From: a virus | IMG/VR virus record: IMGVR_UViG_3300031857_000101 | Location: 1-64,000 of that record | Length of the DNA stretch: 64,000 nt | Strand: one strand, 5' to 3' | Shown: positions 39,479 through 49,035 of the stretch, piece by piece | Position numbering within the stretch: position 1 is the stretch's first letter | Layout: each line of letters opens with the position of its first letter | Notes under the pieces: generated by a model | Told to the model about the DNA's origin: nothing | What the model saw: the letters and a program-made list of their open reading frames with translations, nothing else | The model's database searches: none | Translations under genes and position numbers: made by a program

Positions 39479-42355
39479 ATGAAGTATTTAAATCACAAAG
39501 ATAATTACTTACAAAAAAGGTCTCAGATTAGAGAAAAACAACAAGAAGAACTCTTTTATAAAAATTTGCAGAAAGTTTATGAAAGTAGTCCAAATACTGG
39601 GCCATTAGGTAACGAGATTAACTGGGGAGACTCTTTATTGGGAAGACTTATAAACTCCACATTAAGAAAAGTTCAAGAAAATGCAAACGCTCTTAGAATA
39701 GATATTCAAGGTAGAAGATTGAAGAATCATTTCAATTATATAATGCAAACATCTATTGAAGAAATTTCAAATGAAGATTCTGAAACAGGTTCTAGAATAT
39801 CTAGAATGAAAATAGCAACTCTTCTGAGAGCTTTGACTCAAGCAGTCGAAGATGGTCTTAGAGTTGGTGATATTAAAAATATCTGTGATGAAACAATTTT
39901 CGAGATAGATGCAATTCAGGTTGATGAAGAAAGTCAAGATGTAAAAGAAGAGTTGTTGGATAAATTAGAAGAATTTAGAAAATGGCTTGACCAATTCAAA
40001 GATGATGAAGGTGGGAGATCAAGAGAAGAAGAACTCAGTGAGGGTGAAGAAGGAGAAGGTGATGGTCAAGGAGAAGATTCTCAGTCAGCTGATGGTCAGA
40101 CCGGTTCTGATGGAAAACCTATTTACACAACAATGATTAAATCATTAAAGTCACTTGCTCTTATTTTGGCTTATTATAAAAAAGTTACAATAAATGCAAA
40201 ACCTCAAGCTGATTCGAAAAAACATACATATGTTACAAAACAAGGTGATACATTGACTAAAATAGCAACAGATTTACAAACAAATAAATTCAAGTTAAAA
40301 GAAAAAGATATCTTGGCAAAGAATCAAATTGTAACACATAAAGGTGAAAAAAAGAAATTCGCTGAGTTTTTTGAGCCAGGAAAAGACAAAAATACTCAAA
40401 CGCTACCAGCTGAAATAGTACTTGTAATGGAGGACTTTATGTTCTTATTCGAAGATGCTTTAGGTGGTAGTAATAAAGAAGGTAGTAAAACGCCAATAGG
40501 CGCTGGTGGTGGTCAGGAAAGAGCCAATATCAAAACCGGTGAAGATTTTCTAACTCAGGCCTTTGCTAAACTTAAAAAGTCTTGTGAATTTTTAGAGTCT
40601 AAAGATAAAGACATTTCGGTGACAACTGATTTCTTAAATGCGGTTACATCACAAGCTGTTGTTAAAGATAAAAAAGTTACAGCTCGTGCAAAAAGAGTTA
40701 TTTATAGTCTTTTCTTTGAAGTTAATCGATTTTTAGTTGGTGATAAAAAGAATACATTAAATGCGGCTCAAGATCCACTGTATAAAGAGAGTCTAGAAGT
40801 TTTAGATAATACTGGAACTACTATAAACGTGTCTCAAAAAATTGCAATCTTTACTAAAAGAGCGATGCAATTTGATGGTGAAAATCTTTACGGTGGTTTA
40901 GGTGATTTAGGAAAACCACTTAAGGAATATGTTGAGGCGATGAAAGTTCTTACAAAATCTCAAATTAAGAAAATAGAGCCTAAGAAAGAAGAAGGTGAAG
41001 AAGTAAAGAAAAATGAAAAAGTTCTTCTAAAATATGATTCATTTATTCGTAAAATAAATGAAGCTGAAGAAGGTGAGGGTGAAGGTGAAACTAAAAAGTC
41101 TGTATCTGACCAAATTAGAGAATATTACAATAAGAACTTTGACTTAAAATATTGGGCAATTTCACAAGATGATGTAGATGAAGTTGAAGAGAAAGTTAAA
41201 GAGTATAAAAAAGATAATGAAGGTCGAATAGTTATTCAAGGAATCGGACCTATTATTGAAATCTTTAGAATATTTAATAGAGCTTATAAAATACATACTA
41301 AAAATGCTATACCTTTTTCAGGAAGAACAGATGGTAAATTAAATGCCATTACTATGAATCAATGGACCGCCTTTGGTAACACATCTGGTGAAATGTCGGG
41401 AAAAGGAGATGGTCCTTATAGAAATAATAGACTATTTAATAAGTGGGAAAATTATGTATTTGATGTTTTCAAAGAATATGAAGAGGTATTTGATAAAGGC
41501 ACATCAATAAGAAATGGTGATAGAGTTAAAGATAACGCTGGTGCTATTCTTAGACAGATGATTTTAGACTTATTAGATGGTGAAGAATTATATAAATCTA
41601 GTGATTCCGGTAGTACTGCGGGAACTCAAAAGAAATACCTTAACAAATATTTTGGTGAAGTGACTGATGACGTTGATATCAAAGATGAGAGTGTTAGTGA
41701 TAAAGATCCAAGAACTGGAAATCCAGATACTGAAGATATTGGTCCTATTGCTGATGCTATTGAAGAATTGAAGTATGTTTTTGTTAGAAGAGAGGAAGTC
41801 AAAGATGAATTGAATTCTGGTAAATTTGATGGAATGTCTTTTCAGATAAAGGCAACCAACGAAAAGGGAGAAGATGTTAGATTTTATTTTAATATTCAAG
41901 ATTTTCAAAAAGATTTCTATTATCTGACTTATTCAAGAACTTTTTACTATCACAATGCTTATTTAAAGTCTCAAATTAAGGGAGGATCACCTACTGTGAG
42001 TAGAGAAGATTCCATTAAAAATGGAGCCCAGGTCAAATTAGAAAAAGAATCCTTTGGAATATTTGGGACAAAAATTAAAAAACAAGATTTAATAGATTTT
42101 ATACTTAAAAGAAAAGAAAAATTTGAAATTAACGCTATTGATTCAAAGGGAAAAAATGATGAAAAAGGAAAAACAATTTCAGTTAAAGATATTCACTTTT
42201 TATCTAAACAGAGTGGAGAGAAAGATAAAGAAACATATACTCTTTACAAAAATACGGATATGGCTAAATTGAGAGTTGCCATTGACCAAACCTCTGGTTT
42301 TAAAAATATTTTAGAAAGTCTAAAATCTGATGAAAATATTTCAAAATCAAAATGA
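39479..42355 (+). CDS. Large hypothetical virion-type protein with LysM-like segment
   Basis: A 958-residue protein. It starts MKYLNHKDNYLQKRSQ; an upstream Met at 39431 was rejected because the promoter motif lies between the two. Near residues 245-320 is a LysM-like segment, 'KHTYVTKQGDTLTKIATDL' with 'KEKDILAKNQ' following. Residues 165-215 are acidic and low-complexity. Much of the protein is charged and helical. The N-terminus is only a partial match to the shared capsid-targeting-like peptide. It overlaps the next gene by four bases. I do not recognise the family; size and position before the sheath suggest a virion or internal head protein. Confidence 0.6.
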   Translation: MKYLNHKDNYLQKRSQIREKQQEELFYKNLQKVYESSPNTGPLGNEINWGDSLLGRLINSTLRKVQENANALRIDIQGRRLKNHFNYIMQTSIEEISNEDSETGSRISRMKIATLLRALTQAVEDGLRVGDIKNICDETIFEIDAIQVDEESQDVKEELLDKLEEFRKWLDQFKDDEGGRSREEELSEGEEGEGDGQGEDSQSADGQTGSDGKPIYTTMIKSLKSLALILAYYKKVTINAKPQADSKKHTYVTKQGDTLTKIATDLQTNKFKLKEKDILAKNQIVTHKGEKKKFAEFFEPGKDKNTQTLPAEIVLVMEDFMFLFEDALGGSNKEGSKTPIGAGGGQERANIKTGEDFLTQAFAKLKKSCEFLESKDKDISVTTDFLNAVTSQAVVKDKKVTARAKRVIYSLFFEVNRFLVGDKKNTLNAAQDPLYKESLEVLDNTGTTINVSQKIAIFTKRAMQFDGENLYGGLGDLGKPLKEYVEAMKVLTKSQIKKIEPKKEEGEEVKKNEKVLLKYDSFIRKINEAEEGEGEGETKKSVSDQIREYYNKNFDLKYWAISQDDVDEVEEKVKEYKKDNEGRIVIQGIGPIIEIFRIFNRAYKIHTKNAIPFSGRTDGKLNAITMNQWTAFGNTSGEMSGKGDGPYRNNRLFNKWENYVFDVFKEYEEVFDKGTSIRNGDRVKDNAGAILRQMILDLLDGEELYKSSDSGSTAGTQKKYLNKYFGEVTDDVDIKDESVSDKDPRTGNPDTEDIGPIADAIEELKYVFVRREEVKDELNSGKFDGMSFQIKATNEKGEDVRFYFNIQDFQKDFYYLTYSRTFYYHNAYLKSQIKGGSPTVSREDSIKNGAQVKLEKESFGIFGTKIKKQDLIDFILKRKEKFEINAIDSKGKNDEKGKTISVKDIHFLSKQSGEKDKETYTLYKNTDMAKLRVAIDQTSGFKNILESLKSDENISKSK

Positions 42356-42885
42356 AATACTTAAAATACTTTGAAGATATTGAAATTAAAGACACTGATA
42401 AACCTGATGTTAAACTTGCAAAGGAACAGACAAATGATGTGTCACAAAATTTATTAGAATATAATCAAAAAAAGTCTAAAATTGAATCTCTCTATAGTAG
42501 CACTTCTAATAATTTAGAAATTGAAGAAGGTTTAAAAAAGATATTAGGTGAAGAAAAGGATAAAAATCCGTTTTTATCGGAACTTACAAAATTATTAAGA
42601 CTTCAAAAAGAAATATTTGATATTCAAAAAAATAAAACAGATGATAAAATTAAATTAGATGATTTTAATAGTGAAATGTCTTTAGCGCAGGGGTCTGATA
42701 TTAAACAACGTATATCATTTAAATTGAATGATATTAAGTCGAGAATGGGTAGTTACGATGCTAAAATAGCCAATAAGATGAAAGAGTTACAAGACTTTAA
42801 AACTAAACATACTAAAAAAATGGAAGATTTAAAGAAAGAAATTACTAAAAATACACAGAATATTAAACAAGAAGACCAAAAATAG
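42352..42885 (+). CDS. Coiled-coil protein with capsid-targeting-like N-terminus
   Basis: A 177-residue highly charged helical protein. MKYLKYFEDIEIKD at the start is nearly identical to the N-terminus of the NFACT-R protein (MKYLKYFESKKP), although the rest is unrelated. Long Lys/Glu-rich coiled coils fill residues 55-177. It is coupled to the 958-residue protein by a four-base overlap. It is probably an internal head or scaffold-associated protein. Confidence 0.6.
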   Translation: MKYLKYFEDIEIKDTDKPDVKLAKEQTNDVSQNLLEYNQKKSKIESLYSSTSNNLEIEEGLKKILGEEKDKNPFLSELTKLLRLQKEIFDIQKNKTDDKIKLDDFNSEMSLAQGSDIKQRISFKLNDIKSRMGSYDAKIANKMKELQDFKTKHTKKMEDLKKEITKNTQNIKQEDQK

Positions 42886-42906
42886 AAAAAATATCATTTT
42901 TTCAAC

Positions 42907-42918
42907 TTTATATATACT
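42907..42918 (+). promoter_or_regulatory. Late-type promoter for the tail sheath gene
   Basis: TTTATATATACT precedes the sheath ATG at 42949 by 30 bases. The leader is A-rich and lacks a Shine-Dalgarno sequence. Confidence 0.5.
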
Positions 42919-42948
42919 ATAAAAATTATAAAAAATTAAAATAACAAT

Positions 42949-45900
42949 ATGGCAATTCAAATTGGAAAATACAAGAGACCAGGAATCTTCATCGAGGAAT
43001 TTGACAAATCAGTCATAACTAGTCCTGTGGTAGAAGGAATCACAAATTTAATTATTGGGGTTTCTAAAAAAGGACCAGTTAATACTCCAATCAGAGTCAC
43101 TACTACTGGTGATTTTGAGTCTATTTTTGGTCAATTAGATAGATCTCTTGAGAGAAAAGGATCATTCTTTCACAGAACAGTTGCAAAAATGCTTGAAACA
43201 GCTCCTGTTTTTGCAATGAACTTGTTATTAACAGACGATACTTTAGATGTGATTGAATATCAATCATTATCATCTTCTTCTGGATATAACAACGACATTG
43301 AAAGAGAAGGTCCATATAGAAGATTTTTTGATACTACTGGTTTCTGGAAAAGAGACACTGAGTCATTTATTAATCTTACAAAAAATAACTTAGGTTACTC
43401 AGAGAGAGCATTAAGTCTAACTAACTTATCAGATAGATATGTAACTATATTTACTTTCAAATCTACATTAACTGGTTTTGATAGAACTATGTTAGAGTGG
43501 TACGGATCAATTGAAAGAATGCCAGCTTATGTCAATCCTAATGATTATGCGTCTGATTACTTAGTGGATGTTGTTATTGTAGCTGGTGATTGGTCAAATT
43601 ATCAAGAACTTGCTGTTGATAACAGATGGAGTGCTTACTTTAATGCTTCTGGTTTGAGAAAGAGTGAAGTTAGAAACTTCGCCAATGATAGAAATATCAC
43701 TACACTTGCTTATTATGAAGGATTGTCATTAATACCATATTTTAGAGATTTAAACGGAAGAAATATATTTATTGAAACTACAATTAACAGAGATACTGAT
43801 AGAACTGGTGTGTTCTGTGCATTTAACAATGATTTAGTTGAAAAAGACTATTACACAGGATTACTTGACTTATTAGGTAATACTTTAGTTGGAGCTGAAG
43901 ATATGGATGTTAATTTCCTTTCTTATAAAGAAACCATCACTGAATCTGTGATGATTACTAATACTCCATTAGACTTACCTGGTAACGTAACTGCTATGTT
44001 GGGTGGTACTTGGTCCGGATATGGATATATTAATCAAGATCCTCATGCATTTGGTGGAAACGTTTCTGGTGGTGTTAAGCCTTCGGGTGTTGTGGTAAAT
44101 GCTGATGAGAGAACTGCTTGGTTTGCTGAATATTCGGTGTATGGTGTTACAAGACCGACTTCTCCTATCACATCTTCAACTCAATCTATTAGTGTTGATT
44201 ATGATTTGATATCTGATTCTTATGTTGTTATTGGAGAGACTTATATTCCTGTTCAAGGAACATCATCTGGTTCAGTTACACTTAATATAAGTGCTTCTGA
44301 TTATCCTTACTCTACAACTACTGCGACATACCGTTCAGTATTTGTTATTGATAATACTGGTGAAATCTCAGTTATTAATAGCTTGACAGAAGGTGTTAAT
44401 CCAAGTGTCGCTACAACAGATATCGTATTAGGATATATTGATGTTGATGTAAATGCTAATCAATTTGTCAATTTAGGTTCACTTGTATCTAACTTTATAA
44501 ATGTTAATGTTGGAACACAAGGATTTATTGATTATCAATTTGGTACTCAATCTGGTGACGACTATTATATCTCATTAGAAGACCCAACTACTGGTAAAAT
44601 TAAAATTACATTTAATGATACAGCGGCAATCGCTAGTCCATCTAACTACGATCAATACAGAAGATTTAAACTATTTAACAGATTAACAAATATTATTGAT
44701 AGCCCAGGAAAAGATAAAATGACTCTTTTACTTGGACCAACTGATACTGATGTGAAATATAGTATGTCGAATGTGACTATTTCAAATATTGTTAATTCAA
44801 CAACTCAAAATAAGTCGTTTATTTTAACAACTGGTCTTTCACAAGCCGAACTTTCTAATGTATTAGGTGGTATGTTTATTCTTTATACTGAAGATAACGA
44901 ATTCTTACTTGGATTTGATGGCGTAATCACTAAGGATGAAGTTGCTGGAACAAGCTTAAATGAATTGGGAGTTGTTGCAAAATACTCTAAATTCTATCAA
45001 AGATATTTTGATGGTCAAATCAATACAAAAGACTTCTTCTACGCTAACAGACTATATCTTGATGCTTCGGCTATGGATGGTGGATTTGCTAACGCGTATG
45101 CTTCTACAGGTGGAACAGTTGATGTGGTATTTGTGGATGGAGAATCTGCTCCTCTTGGATCACCTACGTCTTCATACGCTGGTTATGATTATATTATCTT
45201 CAATGCTCCTAGCTTTGAAACTGAGACTAACTTAGCAACTTTTGAACAACTAATGTTCCCTTCAGCTTCTAAAAATAAAGGATCATTTACAATAGTATCA
45301 AACTCTGTAAATGCTGGTCAAACTCCAGCTCAGTTAGCAGCGGCTCTTGGTTATACAGCTTCTAACTTCTTCGCTTATCAAGTTAATGAAGAAGTTGAAT
45401 ATGAAGAACTATTTGATGTTAGTCTTATTTATGACTATTTAGGAAGACATTATTTAAGAATGTTCTTAGATGGAAATGGAGTACTTTCGGTTGAGTTTAA
45501 AGACTCTTTACTTGATAGTGATATTGATGTTGATCCTGAAGCAAATAATACTTTCTATGTTCAATCTGATAAGTCAAACTTTACTCAGACTATTGAACTT
45601 GAGGTTCCATCTGGTTATGTTCAAACACCTAATAAGATTTTAATTGATGGTGCTAGATATACAGAAATTAAAGTTGGTGATTTCTTAGAGGCTTTCTATG
45701 ATACATCACTTTTACAAGTTGGTGAATATCCAAGAAAAATAACTAGAGTTCTTTCTAAAAGACAATATAGTGGAGATCCATCACTTGTTGAGGTTACTTG
45801 TGACTCAAGAATTGCTATAAGAAACTTTGGTGGTGACTTACAAACTACAAGATTTGTAACAATCGATCAATATGCTACTACATATAAGGCAATCTCTCTT

Positions 45901-46929
45901 AAAGGATTTAGAATCAGAAATGCTTCACTTCCTGATGGTACAGAATCTAAGCAAAATGCTATCTTAAACTTAGTTGCTAAAGGAACACCTTTATTTAAAG
46001 CAACAACTAATAAAGAAGCAATTGACTTTAGATATTTAATTGACTCATTTGGATTGGGTCTTACTGAAAGAAGTAAGCAACAATTGATGGATATTTGTGG
46101 AGATAGATTAGACTCATTCGGTTTCATTAACATGCCGTCTGCTAGATCTTTCAAAAATTCATCTTCGCCTTCTTTTGTTAATAATGAAGGAGTTTTACAA
46201 ACTGCGTTTATTGCTTCAGGAGGTGATCCTGAGAGTAATCCAGCATTCCTTTACTCATTTGGTGAAGGAGGAGGAACAACTTGTGTAGGATACTTCTTCC
46301 CTTATGTAAATATAAATGATAATGGAAGACCTTTAGATCATCCACCAGCTCCATTCGTAGCAACTACATATATGAGAAAACATATCTCTAATGTAGGAAA
46401 TGTTACTCCTTGGACGATAGCTGCGGGTGTTACTAATGGTAGAATTACAAACATCAATAGTTTGGAACAAGATTTAACTCCAAGTGATATTGAAAACCTT
46501 AACATAGCTCAAATGAATCCTTTGGTATTCAAAAGAAATAGAGGTTTTGTAATTGAGACTGAAAATACGGCTCAGACTCTTTATAAGTCAGCTCTTTCTT
46601 ACATTCACGTAAGAGAGGTATTGATTGAACTTGAGAGAGAGTTATCGAGAATGTTATTGGACTTCCAGTGGAAATTTAATACACCAGATATCAGAGCTGA
46701 AATTAAGTTAAGAGCTGACGTTATTTGTGAAACATATGTTGGTAAAAATGGTTTATATAACTATTTCAATAAAATGGATGATGAAAATAACACTCCAGAA
46801 ATCATTGATAATCAAATCGGTGTTCTTGATACTTATGTTGAACCAATCAAAGGAATGGGTGTTATTGTTAATAACATTACGATTCTTAGAACAGGTGCTA
46901 TCAGTGCTGGTGGTTTCATCAACTCTTAA
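42949..46929 (+). CDS. 18: Tail sheath protein (T4 gp18-like), oversized
   Basis: A 1326-residue contractile sheath subunit. The N-terminus 'RPGIFIEEFDKSVI...TNLIIGVSKKGPVNTPIRVTTTGDFESIFGQ' and the C-terminal ~300 residues ('GFRIRNASLPDGTESKQNAILNLV', 'RYLIDSFGLGLTERSKQQLMDICGDRLDSFGFINMPS', 'RGFVIETENTAQT...SALSYIHVREVLIELERELSRMLLDFQWKFN') are typical sheath core. T4 gp18 has 659 residues, so about 650 extra residues lie in the middle (roughly 330-960), rich in beta strands with Ser, Thr and Asp. They probably form surface-exposed insertion domains decorating the tail. A strong promoter precedes the gene and a terminator follows. Confidence 0.9.
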   Translation: MAIQIGKYKRPGIFIEEFDKSVITSPVVEGITNLIIGVSKKGPVNTPIRVTTTGDFESIFGQLDRSLERKGSFFHRTVAKMLETAPVFAMNLLLTDDTLDVIEYQSLSSSSGYNNDIEREGPYRRFFDTTGFWKRDTESFINLTKNNLGYSERALSLTNLSDRYVTIFTFKSTLTGFDRTMLEWYGSIERMPAYVNPNDYASDYLVDVVIVAGDWSNYQELAVDNRWSAYFNASGLRKSEVRNFANDRNITTLAYYEGLSLIPYFRDLNGRNIFIETTINRDTDRTGVFCAFNNDLVEKDYYTGLLDLLGNTLVGAEDMDVNFLSYKETITESVMITNTPLDLPGNVTAMLGGTWSGYGYINQDPHAFGGNVSGGVKPSGVVVNADERTAWFAEYSVYGVTRPTSPITSSTQSISVDYDLISDSYVVIGETYIPVQGTSSGSVTLNISASDYPYSTTTATYRSVFVIDNTGEISVINSLTEGVNPSVATTDIVLGYIDVDVNANQFVNLGSLVSNFINVNVGTQGFIDYQFGTQSGDDYYISLEDPTTGKIKITFNDTAAIASPSNYDQYRRFKLFNRLTNIIDSPGKDKMTLLLGPTDTDVKYSMSNVTISNIVNSTTQNKSFILTTGLSQAELSNVLGGMFILYTEDNEFLLGFDGVITKDEVAGTSLNELGVVAKYSKFYQRYFDGQINTKDFFYANRLYLDASAMDGGFANAYASTGGTVDVVFVDGESAPLGSPTSSYAGYDYIIFNAPSFETETNLATFEQLMFPSASKNKGSFTIVSNSVNAGQTPAQLAAALGYTASNFFAYQVNEEVEYEELFDVSLIYDYLGRHYLRMFLDGNGVLSVEFKDSLLDSDIDVDPEANNTFYVQSDKSNFTQTIELEVPSGYVQTPNKILIDGARYTEIKVGDFLEAFYDTSLLQVGEYPRKITRVLSKRQYSGDPSLVEVTCDSRIAIRNFGGDLQTTRFVTIDQYATTYKAISLKGFRIRNASLPDGTESKQNAILNLVAKGTPLFKATTNKEAIDFRYLIDSFGLGLTERSKQQLMDICGDRLDSFGFINMPSARSFKNSSSPSFVNNEGVLQTAFIASGGDPESNPAFLYSFGEGGGTTCVGYFFPYVNINDNGRPLDHPPAPFVATTYMRKHISNVGNVTPWTIAAGVTNGRITNINSLEQDLTPSDIENLNIAQMNPLVFKRNRGFVIETENTAQTLYKSALSYIHVREVLIELERELSRMLLDFQWKFNTPDIRAEIKLRADVICETYVGKNGLYNYFNKMDDENNTPEIIDNQIGVLDTYVEPIKGMGVIVNNITILRTGAISAGGFINS

Positions 46930-46951
46930 GATAAGAATAATTAAACAATCT

Positions 46952-46982
46952 AAAACCTCCAATTATAATTGGAGGTTTTTTT
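46952..46982 (+). terminator. Terminator after the tail sheath gene
   Basis: AAAACCTCCAATTA and TAATTGGAGGTTTTTTT form a stem of about 13 bases with a T tract, 22 bases after the sheath stop. Confidence 0.88.
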
Positions 46983-47066
46983 ATTTATAATATAAACTTA
47001 TTTGAAATTATTAATTATAATAGAGGAGATAAACTCTCGAATATATAAAAAAAAATATTTAATAAT

Positions 47067-48008
47067 ATGTCAGATAATAAAAAACAAGAAATGTCAGAAG
47101 AAGACTACTTAAAAAAACATTTAAGTGAGTTAGAAACTGGTAAAAAAATTGCTGATGGGGAGATTCCATTTATTCAACAAGTAGATGCTTCAAGAACTAC
47201 AGATTTACAATTCTTTAATATGGATGTAAATCAACTACCTTGTGGTCAATTTTATCCAACCGGAACACTCTTTATGGTAAGACCAGCTCAAGTGAAAGAA
47301 ATACAAGCTTATTCTATGGTTGATGATGAAAACTTCTACGATATAGTTGAAAAAATGAATGATATGCTTCAAGCGTGTGTTAGGATTAAATACCCTGATG
47401 GTAAAGTTGGATCATTTCTTGAGGTTAAAGACCAGGACAGGTTATATTTAATATTTTTAATTAGAGAGCTTACTTTTCAACAAGGAAACTCTTTAGCTGT
47501 TACGCTAAATTGTGGTGCTTGTGGTGCTGAGCAAAAAATAGAATTAAACAGAAATCACTTTGACTATTATGATATCGATGAGAAGTTACAAAAATATTTT
47601 AGTTTGTCTTCAAGAACTTTTAATTTCAAAACGGTCAATGGTAAAAACTTTGAATTAACTCCTCCAAATATTGGATTACAAAAAGCATTTACCGACTATA
47701 TTGTCAAAGAAAATAATGAAAAAAGAACACCAAATCTTTCTTTCTTAAAGATTATTCCATTTATGTTACCAGGTAGAACTGCAATAACATACGACGGTAT
47801 CAAAGCTAAATTAAAAGAGTTTGAAGAAATGGATGATATCTCTTTCCAATTTTTGAATGCTGCTGTTACAAAGATGACTTTTGGTATCAAAGATTTGAAA
47901 AAAACTTGTGAGTGCGGTGCGGAGGTCCGCACTGATATGCAATTTCCCAACGGAGCCTCAGGCATTTTCGTTGTTTCAGATGCCTTTGAAGCATATATTA
48001 AAGAATAA
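47067..48008 (+). CDS. 26: Baseplate hub assembly protein (T4 gp26-like) with zinc site
   Basis: The 313-residue protein resembles the T4/cyanophage gp26 group: a central 'VNQLPCGQFYPTGTLFMVRPAQVKEIQAYSMVDD' segment, 'RLYLIFLIRELTF', and four cysteines in 'LNCGACGAEQKI' and 'KTCECGAEVRTDM' forming a likely zinc ribbon. gp26 helps assemble the baseplate hub. The next gene starts in the +1 frame before its stop. AATATATAA at 47039 is a possible promoter, and the leader is A-rich. The gp26 name is by pattern similarity. Confidence 0.6.
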   Translation: MSDNKKQEMSEEDYLKKHLSELETGKKIADGEIPFIQQVDASRTTDLQFFNMDVNQLPCGQFYPTGTLFMVRPAQVKEIQAYSMVDDENFYDIVEKMNDMLQACVRIKYPDGKVGSFLEVKDQDRLYLIFLIRELTFQQGNSLAVTLNCGACGAEQKIELNRNHFDYYDIDEKLQKYFSLSSRTFNFKTVNGKNFELTPPNIGLQKAFTDYIVKENNEKRTPNLSFLKIIPFMLPGRTAITYDGIKAKLKEFEEMDDISFQFLNAAVTKMTFGIKDLKKTCECGAEVRTDMQFPNGASGIFVVSDAFEAYIKE

Positions 48009-48234
48009 ATTACAGCTTCAAAAACATTTTCATCTTCAAGAATGGGCAATTGATGGTTGGCCATTCTGGATGTTTGAAGAAAACATCAAACTCGTTAATG
48101 AATTAATTGAAGAGGAAGAAAAAGAGAAGAAGAAACAAGAAGATGATCATTCAAAGTCAATGCCTGACACATCTTCAATGATGAAGGGAGCTGGAAACTT
48201 TAGTGCGCCAAATTTCAGTATGCCAAAGTTCTAA
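47980..48234 (+). CDS. Small tail-assembly protein overlapping the gp26-like gene
   Basis: An 84-residue protein in the +1 frame relative to the gp26-like gene, overlapping its last 29 bases. It starts MPLKHILKNKLQLQKHF. 'LQEWAIDGWPFWMFEENIKLVNELIEEEEKEKKKQED' is typical of short proteins encoded right after gp26-like genes, whose last step resembles a chaperone pair. The C-terminus is Met/Ser/Asn/Phe-rich. A longer ORF upstream (Met at 47908) is only a shadow of the gp26 gene. Expression could be by reinitiation at the overlap or by +1 frameshifting. Confidence 0.65.
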   Translation: MPLKHILKNKLQLQKHFHLQEWAIDGWPFWMFEENIKLVNELIEEEEKEKKKQEDDHSKSMPDTSSMMKGAGNFSAPNFSMPKF

Positions 48235-48246
48235 AACTGTAGAAAT

Positions 48247-48278
48247 AAAAAACCCACCAAAATTTGGTGGGTTTTTTT
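48247..48278. terminator. Bidirectional terminator between gp26 operon and tail tube gene
   Basis: AAAAAACCCACCAAA and TTTGGTGGGTTTTTTT form a 15-base stem with A and T tracts on both sides, between convergent genes ending at 48234 and 48297. Confidence 0.88.
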
Positions 48279-48296
48279 GTTTTAAGTAGTTTAATA

Positions 48297-48917
48297 TTAA
48301 TAACCACTAACGATTGGTGGATTAATCTGAAACTGAGCATCAATGTACTCATCGATGAAGTAATCAGCTACGAAATCAGCTGAAACGTTTTCTTGAATGT
48401 TGTTAGAACCCCAGTCAAGTGAAAATCCACTTATTTTGGTTAATTGAACGTTTTGAAAAGTTACTCTTCTTAATACAACACCTTTCTTATCGTGTTGATT
48501 TACAATAATTGTTCCGATGATATCAGATTTATAGTGAAGAGCTCCGTTTTGAGAGTTGAACACTAAATCGTACCAAGCTTTTAAAGTATTCCAAGTTTCC
48601 ATAGAACCTGCTTGATTCACATTCACTTGGAATGGAATTGAAAAAGCAATGTCTGTTTTATCCGGAGGAGTCATAAACATTCTAGTTGAATACTTGAATC
48701 TTTGTGGTTTTGCTGTAACTCCAAATTCAGTTAAGTTTAAGTCTATTTTAGTTGCGTTTTGAAGCAATAAAAGTGGATCTCTACCTTGAGCTTGAAGTAT
48801 AACTGGTAAGATAAAGTTTATCTCAAACAGGTTTAAGTATACAACCTCATCAGGTAATGTTCCAGGTCCCCCTGGTGTTCCTGTGTTAATTACTTGAGTA
48901 AAATGTGGTAATCCCAT
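48297..48917 (-). CDS. 19: Tail tube protein (T4 gp19-like)
   Basis: The 206-residue protein is of the T4 gp19 type (163): 'VYLNLFEINFILP', 'RFKYSTRMFMTPPDKTDIAFSIPFQVN', 'MFETWxxLK'-like 'METWNTLKAWYDLVFN', and 'VTFQNVQLTKISGFSLDWGSNNIQENVSADFVADYF' over the C-terminal half, all tube-fold features. It polymerises into the inner tube through which DNA passes. Unlike T4, where 18 and 19 are adjacent and co-directional, it lies on the opposite strand, two genes away from the sheath. A Gly-rich loop (TGTPGGPGTLPDE) extends the N-terminus. Confidence 0.85.
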   Translation of the reverse strand: MGLPHFTQVINTGTPGGPGTLPDEVVYLNLFEINFILPVILQAQGRDPLLLLQNATKIDLNLTEFGVTAKPQRFKYSTRMFMTPPDKTDIAFSIPFQVNVNQAGSMETWNTLKAWYDLVFNSQNGALHYKSDIIGTIIVNQHDKKGVVLRRVTFQNVQLTKISGFSLDWGSNNIQENVSADFVADYFIDEYIDAQFQINPPIVSGY

Positions 48918-49035
48918 GTTTTTTATTATTTTTTTGTATATTATATATTTTTCTCGTTTTTGTCTCTAAGTCTTTTTGAAACAAATATGTTGTAAAAATT
49001 GCCTTTTCCACTTTTTAGATTTAATAGATATAATT

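Noticed and set aside
47908-47979. N-terminal extension of the small tail-assembly protein
   Set aside because: It is encoded inside the gp26-like gene in another frame and has no family-like sequence. The Met at 47980 begins the recognisable part.
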